64,000 nt of DNA from Opitutus sp. GAS368 (lineage in GTDB: Bacteria; Verrucomicrobiota; Verrucomicrobiia; Opitutales; Opitutaceae): contig CAMBRG010000002.1 in assembly GCA_945869845.1 (NCBI GenBank), positions 1 to 64,000 on the forward strand. Reading direction: 5' to 3'. The translations under genes and the position numbers were made by a program. The stretch's first letter is position 1. Each line of letters begins with the position of its first letter. A model generated the notes under the pieces. It was given only the letters and a program-made list of their open reading frames with translations. It was not told the origin of the DNA and searched no databases. Shown piece after piece: positions 8,287 through 18,972 of this stretch.

Positions 8287-9639
8287 ATGAAAACCCCCGC
8301 CGCTACGCCGTCCTTGCCCCGCGCTCCGTTTGTTACCACCCGCCTGCCGCTTTCGCGTCGCCGGTTTCTGCGGGGCACGGGAATCGCGCTTTCGCTGCCG
8401 TTTTTGGAGTCGATGCTTTCTGGCGTCGCCCGCGCCGCGAAGGCCGATGGTCCGCTGGCTCCCGGGGCCAAGCCCCGCCGGATGCTCGCCGTGTGCAACA
8501 ATCTCGGGCTCCTCGGCGATCAGTTTTTCCCCACGGGCACGGGCCGCGACTACGTGGCCTCGCCCTACTTGAAGCCCCTGCAGCCCCACCGCGAGGACTT
8601 CAGCGTCTTCAGTGGTGTTTCTCACCCCAACGTCGATGGCGGCCACCCGGCCGACGTCTGTTTTCTCACCGCGGCGCCGCATCCCGGCAGCAGCTCGTTT
8701 CGCAATACCGTTTCGTTGGACCAGCACATGGCCGAGCGGATCGGTACGCTCACGCGTTTCCCGTCGCTCACCCTCGGCGTCAACACCCGCACGCGCAGTC
8801 TCTCCTGGACCGGCACCGGCGTCGCGATCCCGCCTGAGGACAAGGCCGCCGAGGTTTTCAAGCAGCTCTTTCTCCAAGGTTCGCCCGAGCAAATCAAAGC
8901 CCAGCTCCGCCAGCTCGACAACGGTCGCAGCATTCTGGACACCGTGGCCGGCCAAGCTCGTGAACTCCAACGCGGCGTGACGGCGCGCGATCGCGACCGA
9001 CTCGACCAATACTTCACGAGTGTGCGCGATCTGGAGAACCGGCTGCAGGCTTCGCGCGGTTGGGAAACCAAGCCCAAGCCCGTCGTCGACGCGCCCATGC
9101 CCGTCGATCCCACCAATCCCTCGGCCTACATGGCGAAGGTCAAAATCATGTATGACCTCGCCCGGCTCTCCTTCGAGACCGACTCCACCCGCGCGATTAC
9201 CTTGATGCTCGACGGGGTGAGCACCCCGGCGCTCGAGATTCCCGACACGACGATCTCCGACGGCTACCACAACCTTTCCCACCACGGAAAATCCGAAAAG
9301 AAACGCTCCGAGCTCATCACGATCGACGAGTGGCACATGAAACTGTTGGCCAACTTGATCTCCGATTTGAAGTCCGTGCGCGAAGCCGAGGACACGCTGC
9401 TCGACCGCACGATGGTGCTTTACGGTTCCAACTTCGGCGACGCCAACGCCCACACCTGTTTTAATATGCCCACGCTGCTGGCCGGCGGCGGATTCAAACA
9501 CGGGCAACATCACGCGTTCAGCACCTCGAACAATTATCCGCTGCCCAATCTCTACGTTTCCATGCTCCAACGCATGGGCATCGAGAGCGACAAGTTCGCC
9601 TCTTCCACCGGTACGATGCGGGGACTCGAGTTGGTATGA
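8287..9639 (+). CDS. DUF1552 domain protein, Tat-exported
   Basis: DUF1552 proteins are large secreted proteins typical of Planctomycetes and Verrucomicrobia and nearly always adjoin a DUF1592 cytochrome protein, as here. A twin-arginine signal is seen at residues 20-40 ([19 protein letters not shown]). The family-typical segments [24 protein letters not shown], and [17 protein letters not shown] (here [20 protein letters not shown]) are present. The ORF track start (8212, GTG) is rejected because ATG 8287 places the signal peptide properly, giving 450 residues. The stop overlaps the downstream start (ATGA). Confidence 0.88.
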   Translation: MKTPAATPSLPRAPFVTTRLPLSRRRFLRGTGIALSLPFLESMLSGVARAAKADGPLAPGAKPRRMLAVCNNLGLLGDQFFPTGTGRDYVASPYLKPLQPHREDFSVFSGVSHPNVDGGHPADVCFLTAAPHPGSSSFRNTVSLDQHMAERIGTLTRFPSLTLGVNTRTRSLSWTGTGVAIPPEDKAAEVFKQLFLQGSPEQIKAQLRQLDNGRSILDTVAGQARELQRGVTARDRDRLDQYFTSVRDLENRLQASRGWETKPKPVVDAPMPVDPTNPSAYMAKVKIMYDLARLSFETDSTRAITLMLDGVSTPALEIPDTTISDGYHNLSHHGKSEKKRSELITIDEWHMKLLANLISDLKSVREAEDTLLDRTMVLYGSNFGDANAHTCFNMPTLLAGGGFKHGQHHAFSTSNNYPLPNLYVSMLQRMGIESDKFASSTGTMRGLELV

Positions 9640-12407
9640 GCGCCTTTCCGGTCGGGGCGTCGCTGGCCGACGCCCGTTCCGCCCGGGCAAACCGGGCGCC
9701 GACAAGCAGCGCCCCTACACTGGGCCTCGTCTCCGTCCTTATTTTCCTCTCCGCCGCGGCCTCCGCCGCCCTGCCGCCCGCGTTGCGCGACTACACCGAC
9801 AAATACTGCTCGGCTTGTCACAACGACGAGGACAAGACCGCCCGCCTCGACCTCACCTCGCTCACGCTTGATCTCACGGCGCAGTCCGACTTTGCGACTT
9901 GGATTAAAGTCCACGACCGCCTCGGCGCCGGCGAGATGCCGCCGAAGGAAAAAGCCCGCCCCGATCCGGCCGAGACCGCGGCCTTCCTCGCCGCGCTGCG
10001 TGAGGTCCTCATCACGCACGACCGCGCCCTCGTCGCCCGCGAGGGTCGCGCCACGCAGCGCCGGCTCAACGGCTACGAATACGAAAACGCCCTGCGCGAT
10101 CTGCTCGGCGCGCCGTGGCTCCAGATTCGCGGCCAGTTCCCCGACGACGGCGAGTCCAACCGCTACAATAAAATCGGTGATGCGCTCGACGTCTCCCACG
10201 TCCACCTCGCGCGTTACTTGGCGGCCGCCGATTACGCGATCCGCCAGGCGCTCACCGTGCAGCTCGAGCGCCCGCCCACGACGACCGTGCGGCATTACGC
10301 GCGCGACCAGCGCACCCTCACCAGCAAGTTTACCCCGAACCCCTTCAACTCGTCGCCCGATCGCATGACCTATCCGCTGCTCGGTCGAGAGCCGCAGCGC
10401 GCCGTCCGGATGCTCGACGCTCCACTCACGGTCGGCGCCGCCGATTCCGTCACCCGCGACCTTGAGGCGGTCGGCTGGGTGGCGAGCAACTACGTCACCG
10501 GCTTCACGTATCGTTGGGATGGTTTCCGCGCACCCGTCGCCGGCCGCTACCGGATTCGTTTCAACGGCTACACCATGTGGGCTGCGCCCGGCGGCGTGAC
10601 CAAGAGTTTCGCCCACAGCGACGACAAAGTCGGCAAGCCCCGACCACCCAATCCCAATACGCCTGACTACGACCGGATTTCGCCCGGTCGCACGATCGAG
10701 CCCATCACCGTTTATACGCGCAACGGCCTGCTCAACCGCCGGGTCGGCGAGTTTGATCTCACCCCCGAGCCCACGACCCACGAAGTCGGCGAGGTCTGGC
10801 TGCTGGCCAACGAGACCCTCGTCCCCGACGCGTCGCGTTTCTATCGGTCGCGGCCGAATGATTTTCGAAATCCACTCATGACGCCCGACGGTGTGCCCAG
10901 CGTCGCTTTCCGTTGGATGGAGGTCGAGGGGCCGCTCTACGATCAGGCCACCGCTGCCGGTTATCGGCTGCTCTTCGGCGATCTGCCCCTGGTGACGGTG
11001 AAGCCCAGCGCGCCGGGAATAGCGATTCCCGTGATCGCGCTCGGCGAACGGCGCGACGGCGGCCGGCAGGCGGGCCAGCGGGTCATTCCCGTTGAAGAAT
11101 CCCGGGTCGACATCGTGTCCGCTGCGCCCCGCCCCGATGCTGAGCGCCTGTTACGCGCGTTCTTGGCCCGCGCCTATCGGCGCCCCGTGGCCGAGGCCGA
11201 TGCGCAGCGTTTCCTCTCATTGTTCGACGAGCGTATGGCTGCCGGTCTGAGTTTCGGCGAGGCGATGGTCGCCACCTACACCGCTGTGCTCGCGTCGTCC
11301 GGCTTCATTTTCCTCGACGAGCAACCCGGCCGGCTCGACGACACGGCGGTGGCCACCCGCCTCGCGCTCTTCCTGTGGAATTCTCCGCCCGACGACGCCC
11401 TGCGCGGCCGGGCCGCCCGCGGCGAGCTCAGCCAACCGGCCGTGCTCCGCGCCGAGACCGAACGTCTGCTCAGCGACCCGAAATCGCGCCGCTTCCGGGA
11501 GGCGTTTCTCGATTACTGGGTCGACCTGCGGAAGATCGAGGACTCCACGCCTTCGACCACGCTCTATAATGATTACTACCTCGACGATGCCTTGGTCGAG
11601 GCGGCGGTCGCGGAGACCCAGCTGACGTTCGAGGAGATGATTCGCGCCAATCTTCCCGCGCGCACGATTGCCGCCGCCGACTTCACTTATCTCAACGAAC
11701 GCCTCGCCGCCCACTACGGCATCACCGGCGTAAAAGGGGCCGCGATGCGCCGGGTCACGCTGCCGCCCGACAGCCCGCGTGGCGGCTTCATGACGCAGGC
11801 CAGCGTTTTGAAAATCACGGCCAACGGCACGACGACATCGCCGGTGCTGCGCGGCAAATGGATCGTTGAACGCATTCTCGGCATCGACATCCCGCCGCCG
11901 CCGCCCGTCGCCGCCGTCGAGCCCGATATCCGCGGCGCCGTGACCATCCGCCAGCAACTCGAAAAGCACCGCGACAACGTCAGCTGCGCGTCATGTCACC
12001 GCAAGATGGACCCGCCCGGCTTCGCGCTCGAGAATTTCGATGTCATGGGTGCTTGGCGGGACCGCTACCGCGCGATCGATGAAACGAAAAAAGCGGAAGT
12101 GGGCCGCGGTAAAAACGGCCATCCCTTTGGCTATCACTATGGGCTTCCGGTCGATGCTGCCGGCGAACTCCCCGATGGCCGGCCATTTGTCGACGTGCGC
12201 GATTTCAAGAATCTCCTGCGCACGGAAGACGAAGCGCTCGCCCGCAATCTCGCACGCCAGTTTGTCGTCTATGCGACCGGTGCGCCCGTGCACTTCAGCG
12301 ACCGCGAGCACGTTGAGGCGATTATTACCGCCGCCCAACCCCAAGCCTATGGCGTGCGTTCGTTGATCCACGCCCTCGTGCAGAGCGATTTGTTTTTGAA
12401 GAAATGA
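9636..12407 (+). CDS. DUF1592/DUF1588/DUF1587/DUF1585 c-type cytochrome protein
   Basis: A 923-residue periplasmic multidomain protein of the PVC group. An N-terminal signal ([14 protein letters not shown], ~31-45) is followed by a haem motif CSACH (58-62), DUF1587 ([15 protein letters not shown]), the central DUF1592/DUF1588 domains ([17 protein letters not shown]), and a C-terminal [19 protein letters not shown] (DUF1585). These proteins are proposed to serve in oxidative polysaccharide or polyol metabolism, but no reaction is established. Translation is coupled to the DUF1552 gene by a 4-bp overlap. Oddly, the first ~30 residues are encoded by a palindromic intergenic-type repeat. Confidence 0.88.
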   Translation: MSAFPVGASLADARSARANRAPTSSAPTLGLVSVLIFLSAAASAALPPALRDYTDKYCSACHNDEDKTARLDLTSLTLDLTAQSDFATWIKVHDRLGAGEMPPKEKARPDPAETAAFLAALREVLITHDRALVAREGRATQRRLNGYEYENALRDLLGAPWLQIRGQFPDDGESNRYNKIGDALDVSHVHLARYLAAADYAIRQALTVQLERPPTTTVRHYARDQRTLTSKFTPNPFNSSPDRMTYPLLGREPQRAVRMLDAPLTVGAADSVTRDLEAVGWVASNYVTGFTYRWDGFRAPVAGRYRIRFNGYTMWAAPGGVTKSFAHSDDKVGKPRPPNPNTPDYDRISPGRTIEPITVYTRNGLLNRRVGEFDLTPEPTTHEVGEVWLLANETLVPDASRFYRSRPNDFRNPLMTPDGVPSVAFRWMEVEGPLYDQATAAGYRLLFGDLPLVTVKPSAPGIAIPVIALGERRDGGRQAGQRVIPVEESRVDIVSAAPRPDAERLLRAFLARAYRRPVAEADAQRFLSLFDERMAAGLSFGEAMVATYTAVLASSGFIFLDEQPGRLDDTAVATRLALFLWNSPPDDALRGRAARGELSQPAVLRAETERLLSDPKSRRFREAFLDYWVDLRKIEDSTPSTTLYNDYYLDDALVEAAVAETQLTFEEMIRANLPARTIAAADFTYLNERLAAHYGITGVKGAAMRRVTLPPDSPRGGFMTQASVLKITANGTTTSPVLRGKWIVERILGIDIPPPPPVAAVEPDIRGAVTIRQQLEKHRDNVSCASCHRKMDPPGFALENFDVMGAWRDRYRAIDETKKAEVGRGKNGHPFGYHYGLPVDAAGELPDGRPFVDVRDFKNLLRTEDEALARNLARQFVVYATGAPVHFSDREHVEAIITAAQPQAYGVRSLIHALVQSDLFLKK
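9653..9720. repeat. Palindromic repeat inside the start of the DUF1592 gene
   Basis: Imperfect inverted arms (GGGGCGTCGCTGGCCGACGC and its partner near 9715, about 17 of 22 positions pairing) surround a GC-rich centre. The same style of element (GGGGTGTCGCTTGACGACAC...GGCGCTCCTAC) occurs intergenically at 51318-51369. Here it is in frame and supplies the pre-signal N-terminus. Confidence 0.6.
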
Positions 12408-12588
12408 TCGGAATTTTCCCAAAAGAAAATCGGCCCCATGTTTTTTCATCCCAGTGAGCAGGTTCGGATTGAACTGCGATGAAGAGCGCATTGGTGCTCC
12501 GGTGCGGTTGGAAATCTGACCGCGTCACCCCCACTTTTACCCCATTTGCCCCAGCGCGCGCTTCAGTGTGCGGCTGCTGTTTTACCCT

Positions 12589-15500
12589 ATGAATACCCGT
12601 CCCTCCGCTGTTACCCCATCGTGTCGTCGTTCCCCAATTCCCGCGGTCTTGGCGATCGTAGCCATGCTCTGCGTCTCGGTCGTTCGAGCCCAAACCGCGC
12701 CGGCGCCCAAGCCTGAGACCAGCGGCGAAGCCATCACGCTGACGCCGTTTAATGTGAGCGCGGAAAAAGACGTGGGTTTCGTCGCCGCGAGCTCGCTGGC
12801 CGGCGGCCGCATCGCCACCGCACTGAAAGATACGCCCGTCGCTTACTCGGTCGTTACCGCGGAATTCCTCGAAGCCTTTAATCTTACCGACGTGGCCGAG
12901 GCCACCCAGTGGTCCGTCAACAGCACCGTCGTCGATGCCGACGGCACCAACCGCGCCTTCGGCACCTCCGTCGGCAACGGCGGCCTGCGTACGCGCGGCG
13001 TTTCGACCGGTCTGCCGACGCGTAATTTTTTCCCCTACATCACCACGGCCGACAGCTACAACCTCGACCGCGTGGATTACGGCCGCGGGCCGAACGCCGT
13101 CCTCTACGGCGCCGGCGGCGTCGGCGGCACCGTCAACTCCGTGACCAAGCAGGCCGACACCACCAAGAGTTTTCAGAGCGCGCGCGTGCAACTCGGCAGC
13201 TTTGAACGCTACCGCTTCACGGCCGATGTAAACCGGGCGCTCAACTCCCAGTTCGCGGTCCGCGCCAACGTCGTGTGGGACCAAGCCAACACGTGGCGCG
13301 ACAACGAGTGGAAAGACCGGTACGGCGCGCACCTCGCCGCCACGTTCAAGGCCACGTCGCGGCTGTCGTTTCGCGCCGAGGCCGAATACGGCAAGAGCCG
13401 CGAGCTGCGCGGGACGACCTCGCTCCGCGACCGCATCTCCGCCTGGGATGGCCGCACGACCTTCGCTTCGGTGCCGACGACGTTGCCCACCAACGCCGAG
13501 ATCGCGGCCGCCGGCATCGTGCGCTCCGGGCCGCGTTGGGTGCGAAACGACGCCTTCGGCGGCAATGTCGTTAACTTCGAAAACCGCTACGTCACGAAGG
13601 GCGCCGCCCAAAGCACCACCCTGTCGCTCACCAATCAGATCAACGGTGTTCCGATCCGTACGCCCAGCTTCTCGATCAACAATCAGGCGATGATCGATGA
13701 CAACTTTGGCGTCCCCGCCGACCGTTACGCCCGCGCGCTTGCCGGCTCACCGTTCTTTCGTGTGCCGACTCGCGAGTCCACGACGGTCTGGACCAACAAA
13801 CTTCCGACGTTCACCGAGGTCGGCCAAGACCTCGCGCTCACCGCTAACTACAAACTCGGCGACAGTCTTTTTCTCGAACTCGCCGGCGACATCAACCAAG
13901 GCGACGCCAACGGCCAGGCCGGCCTCGCCCGCCGCGGCGGGCAGGACATCTACATCGATATCGACTCGACGCTCCCCGGCACCGGCGCGGCCAATCCCTA
14001 CTTTAAACACGCCTACATGGAGTTCATGGAGTATCAGAACCTCCGCACCAACGACCTGAAGAATGTCCGCGCTCAGGCCGTCTACATCAAAGACACGCGC
14101 TTCGGTAAATTTCAGTTCAGCAGCATGGCCGGTCTCACCGAGCAGAAAACCAAGTCTCGCGCCCTCACGCTACTGCTCCCGCTGAAGAGCCGCACGCCCG
14201 ACGCCCGCAGCTGGGTCGATAATCTCGAATACAGTGAATACGGTCTCTACTCCCGTTTCTATCTCGACCAGCCCAACCGCGACTACACGCCCGCCACCGC
14301 GCCCGTGAAACTCGTCAATCCCGTCACCGGTGCCACCGAGACCGTCACGCCGACGTGGATGTTCGATACCCGTCGTGAGGACAACAACCGCAACAGTCTC
14401 CGGAAATACAAATTCATCCAAGCCGCCGGCAATCTCGACCTCTTCAAAAACCGCCTCGTCCTCATCGGCGCCTTCCGACGCGATTTCGCCGAGATCGGCG
14501 ACAAGCGCGTCGTCTCACCCGGCGACAACGCACCCGGTTGGGACGGCACCACGCTCGTCTTCCGCAAGGACTCGCCCAAGGATTACTTCGACCTCAAATA
14601 CACGCCGAAAAACGCCGCCGGCGTGCCCACCGGCCCCGCGCAGATCGCCGACGTCCGGCCCCGCGCAAACGTCAACGGCGCGAACATCCCGCAGCCCCAA
14701 TACGCCGGCGACCGTTTCCGCGACGACTACGATTCGCCGTCGCTCTCGCCGATTATCAACACCTTCACGCTCGGCGGCACCGTGAACATCACTCGCTGGC
14801 TCGGCGTCTACTCCAACGTCGCCGAGACGTTCAGCCTCACTTCGCCCCAGCAGAGGGTTGATGGGACGCTCGTGCCGCCCACCAGCTCGCGCGGCAAAGA
14901 CTACGGCGTCCGCGTCACCCTGCCCAACGGCCGGATGTCACTCAGCATCGGCGCCTTCGATTCCTATCAAGCCGGCACCTCGGTTCTTTCTCCCTCAGGG
15001 TTCAACGGCGCTTACAACGCGATCTCCGACGCCCCAGTGGTCGGCGACCTCAGTTCCGTCGGTCGCAATGCCCGCAATGTCGCCCGCTTCCCGCAGAACG
15101 TTTATTCCACCGTGACCTCGGAAACCAAGGGCTACGAGCTGGAGCTCACCGCCAACTTTACCCGCGCTTGGCGCACCGTGCTCAACGTCGGCAACACCAA
15201 GGCCAAGGTGCGCGACCAATACCCTGACATCATCGCCTATTTCAAATCACAGGACGCCATCTCCCGCCAGATCCTCGCGGACGCCGGCATCCTGATCGAT
15301 GCGAACAACGACGCCTCCATCAACCCAGCGCTCAATAATCCCGCCGCGATCAACCAGTCGCGCGTCCAAGCGGCCGTGAACGGCTGGAACAGCCTCACTG
15401 ACACGGTCATTCCCAATACCACCGCCCAAGTGCCCCAGGAGACCAACGGTAGCAGTCGCTGGGTCGGCAATCTCGCCACCGATTACCGTTTTCAAAACGG

Positions 15501-15915
15501 CCCGCTCAAGGGCGTCCGCGTGGGCGCGGGCGTCAACTATCGCGGCGGTCAGGTCGTTGGCTACAAGGGCAGCGATACCATCGTGGACCCGGCGAACCCG
15601 GCCGTCGCCATCGACGATCCCACCGTGGGGCCCGGCGACTCGGTTTACGCTCCTTCCCATTACCGCGGCGTCGCGAGTCTCTCCTACACCTTCAAACTGA
15701 AGCAGGGCCGCAGTCTTCAGGTCGATCTCAACGTCGATAACCTCTTCGACCGCCGCGAGCCGATCTACGGTAGCAACGGCGGCGTCATCGGCACCAACGC
15801 CACTAACCTGCGGCCCCGCACCGATATTTCTTCGCCCGCACGCGTGACCGTCCCCGGCAACTTCAGCTACCTCGTCCCGCGCAGCTATACGCTGTCGGCG
15901 AAGCTGACGTTCTGA
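12589..15915 (+). CDS. TonB-dependent outer-membrane receptor
   Basis: The protein (1108 residues from ATG 12589; the track start at 12568 is GTG without better support) has a signal peptide (VLAIVAMLCVSVVRAQ), then a plug domain with ALKDTPVAYSVVTAEFLEAF and RVDYGRGPNAVLYGAGGVGG, then a long beta-barrel ending in the outer-membrane consensus YTLSAKLTF. The LTPFNVSAEKDVGF leader after the signal peptide is characteristic of many Opitutaceae receptors. It imports an unknown ligand such as a siderophore or oligosaccharide in a TonB-dependent way. A hairpin follows the stop. Confidence 0.92.
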   Translation: MNTRPSAVTPSCRRSPIPAVLAIVAMLCVSVVRAQTAPAPKPETSGEAITLTPFNVSAEKDVGFVAASSLAGGRIATALKDTPVAYSVVTAEFLEAFNLTDVAEATQWSVNSTVVDADGTNRAFGTSVGNGGLRTRGVSTGLPTRNFFPYITTADSYNLDRVDYGRGPNAVLYGAGGVGGTVNSVTKQADTTKSFQSARVQLGSFERYRFTADVNRALNSQFAVRANVVWDQANTWRDNEWKDRYGAHLAATFKATSRLSFRAEAEYGKSRELRGTTSLRDRISAWDGRTTFASVPTTLPTNAEIAAAGIVRSGPRWVRNDAFGGNVVNFENRYVTKGAAQSTTLSLTNQINGVPIRTPSFSINNQAMIDDNFGVPADRYARALAGSPFFRVPTRESTTVWTNKLPTFTEVGQDLALTANYKLGDSLFLELAGDINQGDANGQAGLARRGGQDIYIDIDSTLPGTGAANPYFKHAYMEFMEYQNLRTNDLKNVRAQAVYIKDTRFGKFQFSSMAGLTEQKTKSRALTLLLPLKSRTPDARSWVDNLEYSEYGLYSRFYLDQPNRDYTPATAPVKLVNPVTGATETVTPTWMFDTRREDNNRNSLRKYKFIQAAGNLDLFKNRLVLIGAFRRDFAEIGDKRVVSPGDNAPGWDGTTLVFRKDSPKDYFDLKYTPKNAAGVPTGPAQIADVRPRANVNGANIPQPQYAGDRFRDDYDSPSLSPIINTFTLGGTVNITRWLGVYSNVAETFSLTSPQQRVDGTLVPPTSSRGKDYGVRVTLPNGRMSLSIGAFDSYQAGTSVLSPSGFNGAYNAISDAPVVGDLSSVGRNARNVARFPQNVYSTVTSETKGYELELTANFTRAWRTVLNVGNTKAKVRDQYPDIIAYFKSQDAISRQILADAGILIDANNDASINPALNNPAAINQSRVQAAVNGWNSLTDTVIPNTTAQVPQETNGSSRWVGNLATDYRFQNGPLKGVRVGAGVNYRGGQVVGYKGSDTIVDPANPAVAIDDPTVGPGDSVYAPSHYRGVASLSYTFKLKQGRSLQVDLNVDNLFDRREPIYGSNGGVIGTNATNLRPRTDISSPARVTVPGNFSYLVPRSYTLSAKLTF

Positions 15916-15934
15916 TTTCCCGCCATGGGTCGCG

Positions 15935-15958
15935 GGTGGGCTCGCCTCGGCGCCCACC
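15935..15958 (+). terminator. Possible terminator after the TonB receptor gene
   Basis: A 7-bp stem GGTGGGC/GCCCACC with a 10-nt loop lies 20 bp after the receptor stop and is followed by a weak T-rich stretch (TTCATTTTG). It would partly separate the receptor from the hydrolase gene that starts 19 bp later. Confidence 0.4.
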
Positions 15959-15976
15959 TGCGCTTCATTTTGCCTC

Positions 15977-17851
15977 ATGACCGTTTCGCCCGTTCCTGAA
16001 TCGCTGTCCGAACCCCGTCTCCGCTTCAGTCGCCGGCTGCTGGCCATTTGCTTGGTCGTCATCTTCGTCGGGAGCTGGCTCGCCTCGCAGGTGCAAACGT
16101 CGTCCGGTCGCGTGCGCGTGACCGAGATTCGGCTGCCGATGCAGAACGGCCAGTGGATCGTCGCCGACCTGTTCCGCCCGCTCTCCGCCACCGCCGAAAC
16201 GCCCGCGCCGCTGGTCATCGTGGTGCCGGGGTTTCAGCGTTCGAAAGAAACCCAAGCCAATATCTCCCTCGAACTCGCCCGCCGCGGCATCGTCGTGATC
16301 GCCATCGATCCTTACTCCCAAGGCTCGTCGAGCTCGTCCACCAACCAACGCTCCGCCACCAACGAGGGCTATGGCATGTTCGCCGTCGTCAATTACGCCG
16401 CCGACACCGACAACCTGAACTACATCGACAAGACCCGCATCGGCGTCACGGGCCACTCGGCCGGCGGCAACGCCGCGATTCAGGCCGCCTCTTATTTTGG
16501 AGCCCAGTCACTCAAAACCAAGACGCCGAGCAAGGTTCACTCAGTCTTCGTTTCGGGCTACGTGCTCACGTTTACGGAAAGAATTCTTCGCCCCGTCCGC
16601 TCGAATGTCGGCGCGAGCTACGCCTTCCACGACGAAGGCGCGTATCGCAACGAACTCAAAAACGGCGACATGCGTCGCGCCCCCGAAGCCCTCCGCGTGG
16701 TGAACTCCGGCCTGCCCGCCGACGCAAAAATCGACGAGATTGAAATGGGCCGTTTCTACGGGGACCCGACCGCCCGCACGCTCCGGGTGATTCACAACGA
16801 AGTGCTTTTGCACGCGTTCCAGCCTTACAGCCCTGAAGCGACCACCGCGCAGATCGCTTATTTTCAAAAAACATTCGGCCTCGAAAAGACCCTGCCGCCC
16901 GCCGACCAAGTTTGGTACTGGAAAGAGGTGCTCGGCCTCGCCGCGCTCATCGCCGCCTTTGTCTCGCTCGTCCCGCTCGCGCACCTGCTCCTCGCCCATA
17001 TTTCTTTTTTCCAAGGCCTCGTGCAGCCGGTGACCCCGGCGCCCGCCGCTCCCACCGGCCGCGGTCGGATCATCTTTTGGACGTTCTTCCTCGGTGGTGC
17101 GCTCATCGCGTGCCTCACTTACATTCCATTCTGCGAACTCTCCCAGCGGCTCTTTACCGAAGCCTCTGGCCGCGAGCAGACGTGGTTTTTTCCGCAACGC
17201 ATGAACAATGCCGTTGTCCTCTGGGCGTTTTGCAACGGCCTCATCGGTTTCACGCTGTTCTATCTCGGCTACCGCCTGCACGGCCGGGCCAACGGCGCCA
17301 AGCCCTCTGGGTGGGGCGTCGCGATCGGCCCGCGCGAACTTCTCCGCACGGCCGTGCTCGCGCTGGTGTTGTGGGCCGCGTTCTTCCTCACGCTCTTCGT
17401 CGTCTACGCCATTTTCCACGTGGACTACCGGTTTCTCTTCCTCGGCGTGCGGGTGTTCCAGCCCGCGCTGCTCCTGCTCGTGCCGATGTATGCGCCGTTC
17501 TTCTTTGTCTTCTTCCTTTCCAATTCGCTCCGCGTAAACGCCGGGATGCGCTTCGCCGGTCAACCCGAGTGGCGCAGTCTGCTGCTCGGCGGCCTCGGCA
17601 ATTCCCTCGGCCTCGTCTTCATCCTCGCCGCCCAATACATCACCTTTGCGCTGACCGGCACCGTGCGTTGGACCGACAGTTGGCTCTACGTGAACCTCCT
17701 CTTCGCGATCGTGCCGATGATGTTCATTTTGCCGTATTTTAACCGCATCTTCTACCGCATGACCGGCCGCATCTACCTCGGCCCGATGACAACGTGCCTC
17801 GTTTTCATCATGATCCTTTTGTCCAACACCGTCTGCTATCTGCCGCTTTAA
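15977..17851 (+). CDS. Alpha/beta hydrolase fused to a polytopic membrane domain
   Basis: The 624-residue protein begins with a membrane anchor (LLAICLVVIFVGSWLA, ~20-36), followed by an extracytoplasmic alpha/beta hydrolase domain with the oxyanion region VIVVPGFQRS and the nucleophile elbow GHSAGG (~162-167). From about residue 315 it changes to a membrane domain with roughly eight hydrophobic segments (LAALIAAFVSLVPLAHLLLA, WTFFLGGALIACLTYIPF, LVLWAAFFLTLFVVYAIF and others). Candidates for His/Asp of the triad were not fixed. The combination is unusual. Substrate is unknown, perhaps a lipid or an exported ester. The next gene follows after 16 bp, so they are likely co-transcribed. Confidence 0.82.
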   Translation: MTVSPVPESLSEPRLRFSRRLLAICLVVIFVGSWLASQVQTSSGRVRVTEIRLPMQNGQWIVADLFRPLSATAETPAPLVIVVPGFQRSKETQANISLELARRGIVVIAIDPYSQGSSSSSTNQRSATNEGYGMFAVVNYAADTDNLNYIDKTRIGVTGHSAGGNAAIQAASYFGAQSLKTKTPSKVHSVFVSGYVLTFTERILRPVRSNVGASYAFHDEGAYRNELKNGDMRRAPEALRVVNSGLPADAKIDEIEMGRFYGDPTARTLRVIHNEVLLHAFQPYSPEATTAQIAYFQKTFGLEKTLPPADQVWYWKEVLGLAALIAAFVSLVPLAHLLLAHISFFQGLVQPVTPAPAAPTGRGRIIFWTFFLGGALIACLTYIPFCELSQRLFTEASGREQTWFFPQRMNNAVVLWAFCNGLIGFTLFYLGYRLHGRANGAKPSGWGVAIGPRELLRTAVLALVLWAAFFLTLFVVYAIFHVDYRFLFLGVRVFQPALLLLVPMYAPFFFVFFLSNSLRVNAGMRFAGQPEWRSLLLGGLGNSLGLVFILAAQYITFALTGTVRWTDSWLYVNLLFAIVPMMFILPYFNRIFYRMTGRIYLGPMTTCLVFIMILLSNTVCYLPL

Positions 17852-17867
17852 CTTCATCGTCCCGCTC

Positions 17868-18842
17868 ATGAATTCGACGTCCACCCGCCGTTCTTTTCTT
17901 AAAGCCGCCGCCCTCCTCCCGTTTGCGGTGGCCGGCTCGTCTGCAACCGCCCGCGCCGCCTATACCGCGATCCCGCGCCACAGCGGCGCGCACTTGCGCC
18001 CGTCGCTTAACGTCTACTCCTTCCTCGAACTCCTCAACGCCAACGCCAAAGACAAGTCCAAGGGCCTTGACCTGTTCGGCGCCTGCGACTTTTGCGCCAA
18101 AGTCGGCTTCGACGCGATCGATGTCACCGGCTACTTTTTCCCCGGCTATCCCCAAGCTCCGGCCGACGACTACCTGATCCGTCTCAAGCGCCACGCCTTC
18201 AATCTCGGTCTCGCCATCAGCGGCACCGGCGTCCGCAACGACTTCACCGCCGCCGCTCCCGCCACCCGGGCCGAGGGCGTGCAGCGCATCAAGACGTGGA
18301 TCGAGGTCGCCGCCAAACTCGGCGCCCCCACCGTGCGCGCCTTTGCCGACTCGCAGCAGCCGTTCAAAACGTGGCAGCAGGCTTCCAATAATGCTTCGCG
18401 TGACTCGGTGGAGGCCTACCTCGCCGAGTCCCTTCGAGAATGTGCCGAGCACGGGAAAAAATTCGGCGTCATTGTCGCGGTTCAAAATCACGGCGACTTT
18501 ATCAGCACCGGCGCCGAGCACCTCAGCCTGCTCCGGCGCGTCGATCACGAGTGGTGCGCCGCGATGGTGGACACCGGCAAATATCTGACCCCCGATCCTT
18601 ACGCCGACATCGCGCTCATGGCGCCCTACGCCGTCAATTGGCAGATCAAGGAGACGATGCGCAGCGCGGTCGATTCGCCAAAGGTCGACCTAGCAAAAAT
18701 CGTCAAGATCCTCCGCGCCTCCGGCTACCGCGGCTACGTTCCGATCGAAACCCTCTCCATGCGCCGTCCCGACTACGACTCCTACGTAGAAATCACCAAG
18801 ATGCTCCGCGACCTCCAAGCCGCCATCCGTGCGACCGAGTGA
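17868..18842 (+). CDS. Tat-exported sugar phosphate isomerase/epimerase-like TIM-barrel protein
   Basis: Residues 7-32 form a twin-arginine signal (RRSFLKAAALLPFAVAG). The remainder resembles the AP-endonuclease family 2 (xylose isomerase-like) TIM barrel, with CDFCAKVGFDAIDVTGYFFP, VAVQNHGDFISTG and GYRGYVPIETL carrying the metal-ligand-type His and Glu residues. Such exported barrels are abundant in Verrucomicrobia and Planctomycetes and are linked to sugar catabolism, but no reaction is assigned. It is 324 residues, probably cotranscribed with the hydrolase-membrane fusion upstream. Confidence 0.85.
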   Translation: MNSTSTRRSFLKAAALLPFAVAGSSATARAAYTAIPRHSGAHLRPSLNVYSFLELLNANAKDKSKGLDLFGACDFCAKVGFDAIDVTGYFFPGYPQAPADDYLIRLKRHAFNLGLAISGTGVRNDFTAAAPATRAEGVQRIKTWIEVAAKLGAPTVRAFADSQQPFKTWQQASNNASRDSVEAYLAESLRECAEHGKKFGVIVAVQNHGDFISTGAEHLSLLRRVDHEWCAAMVDTGKYLTPDPYADIALMAPYAVNWQIKETMRSAVDSPKVDLAKIVKILRASGYRGYVPIETLSMRRPDYDSYVEITKMLRDLQAAIRATE

Positions 18843-18972
18843 AATCGTTCGGCTGATTCTGCTCTCGCCGCCGCCGAACTCGCCTCGTCGTCCCCGGTGG
18901 ACAGGGCGCCCGGGACGGCCTCGTGACCTCGCCCGCTTCCGGAGCAGACTGGGAATTCACGCGACGCTGCGG

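Noticed and set aside
8236-9705. 489-codon minus-strand ORF opposite the DUF1552 gene
   Set aside because: Antisense shadow in GC-rich DNA; Gly/Arg-rich and without domain signals.
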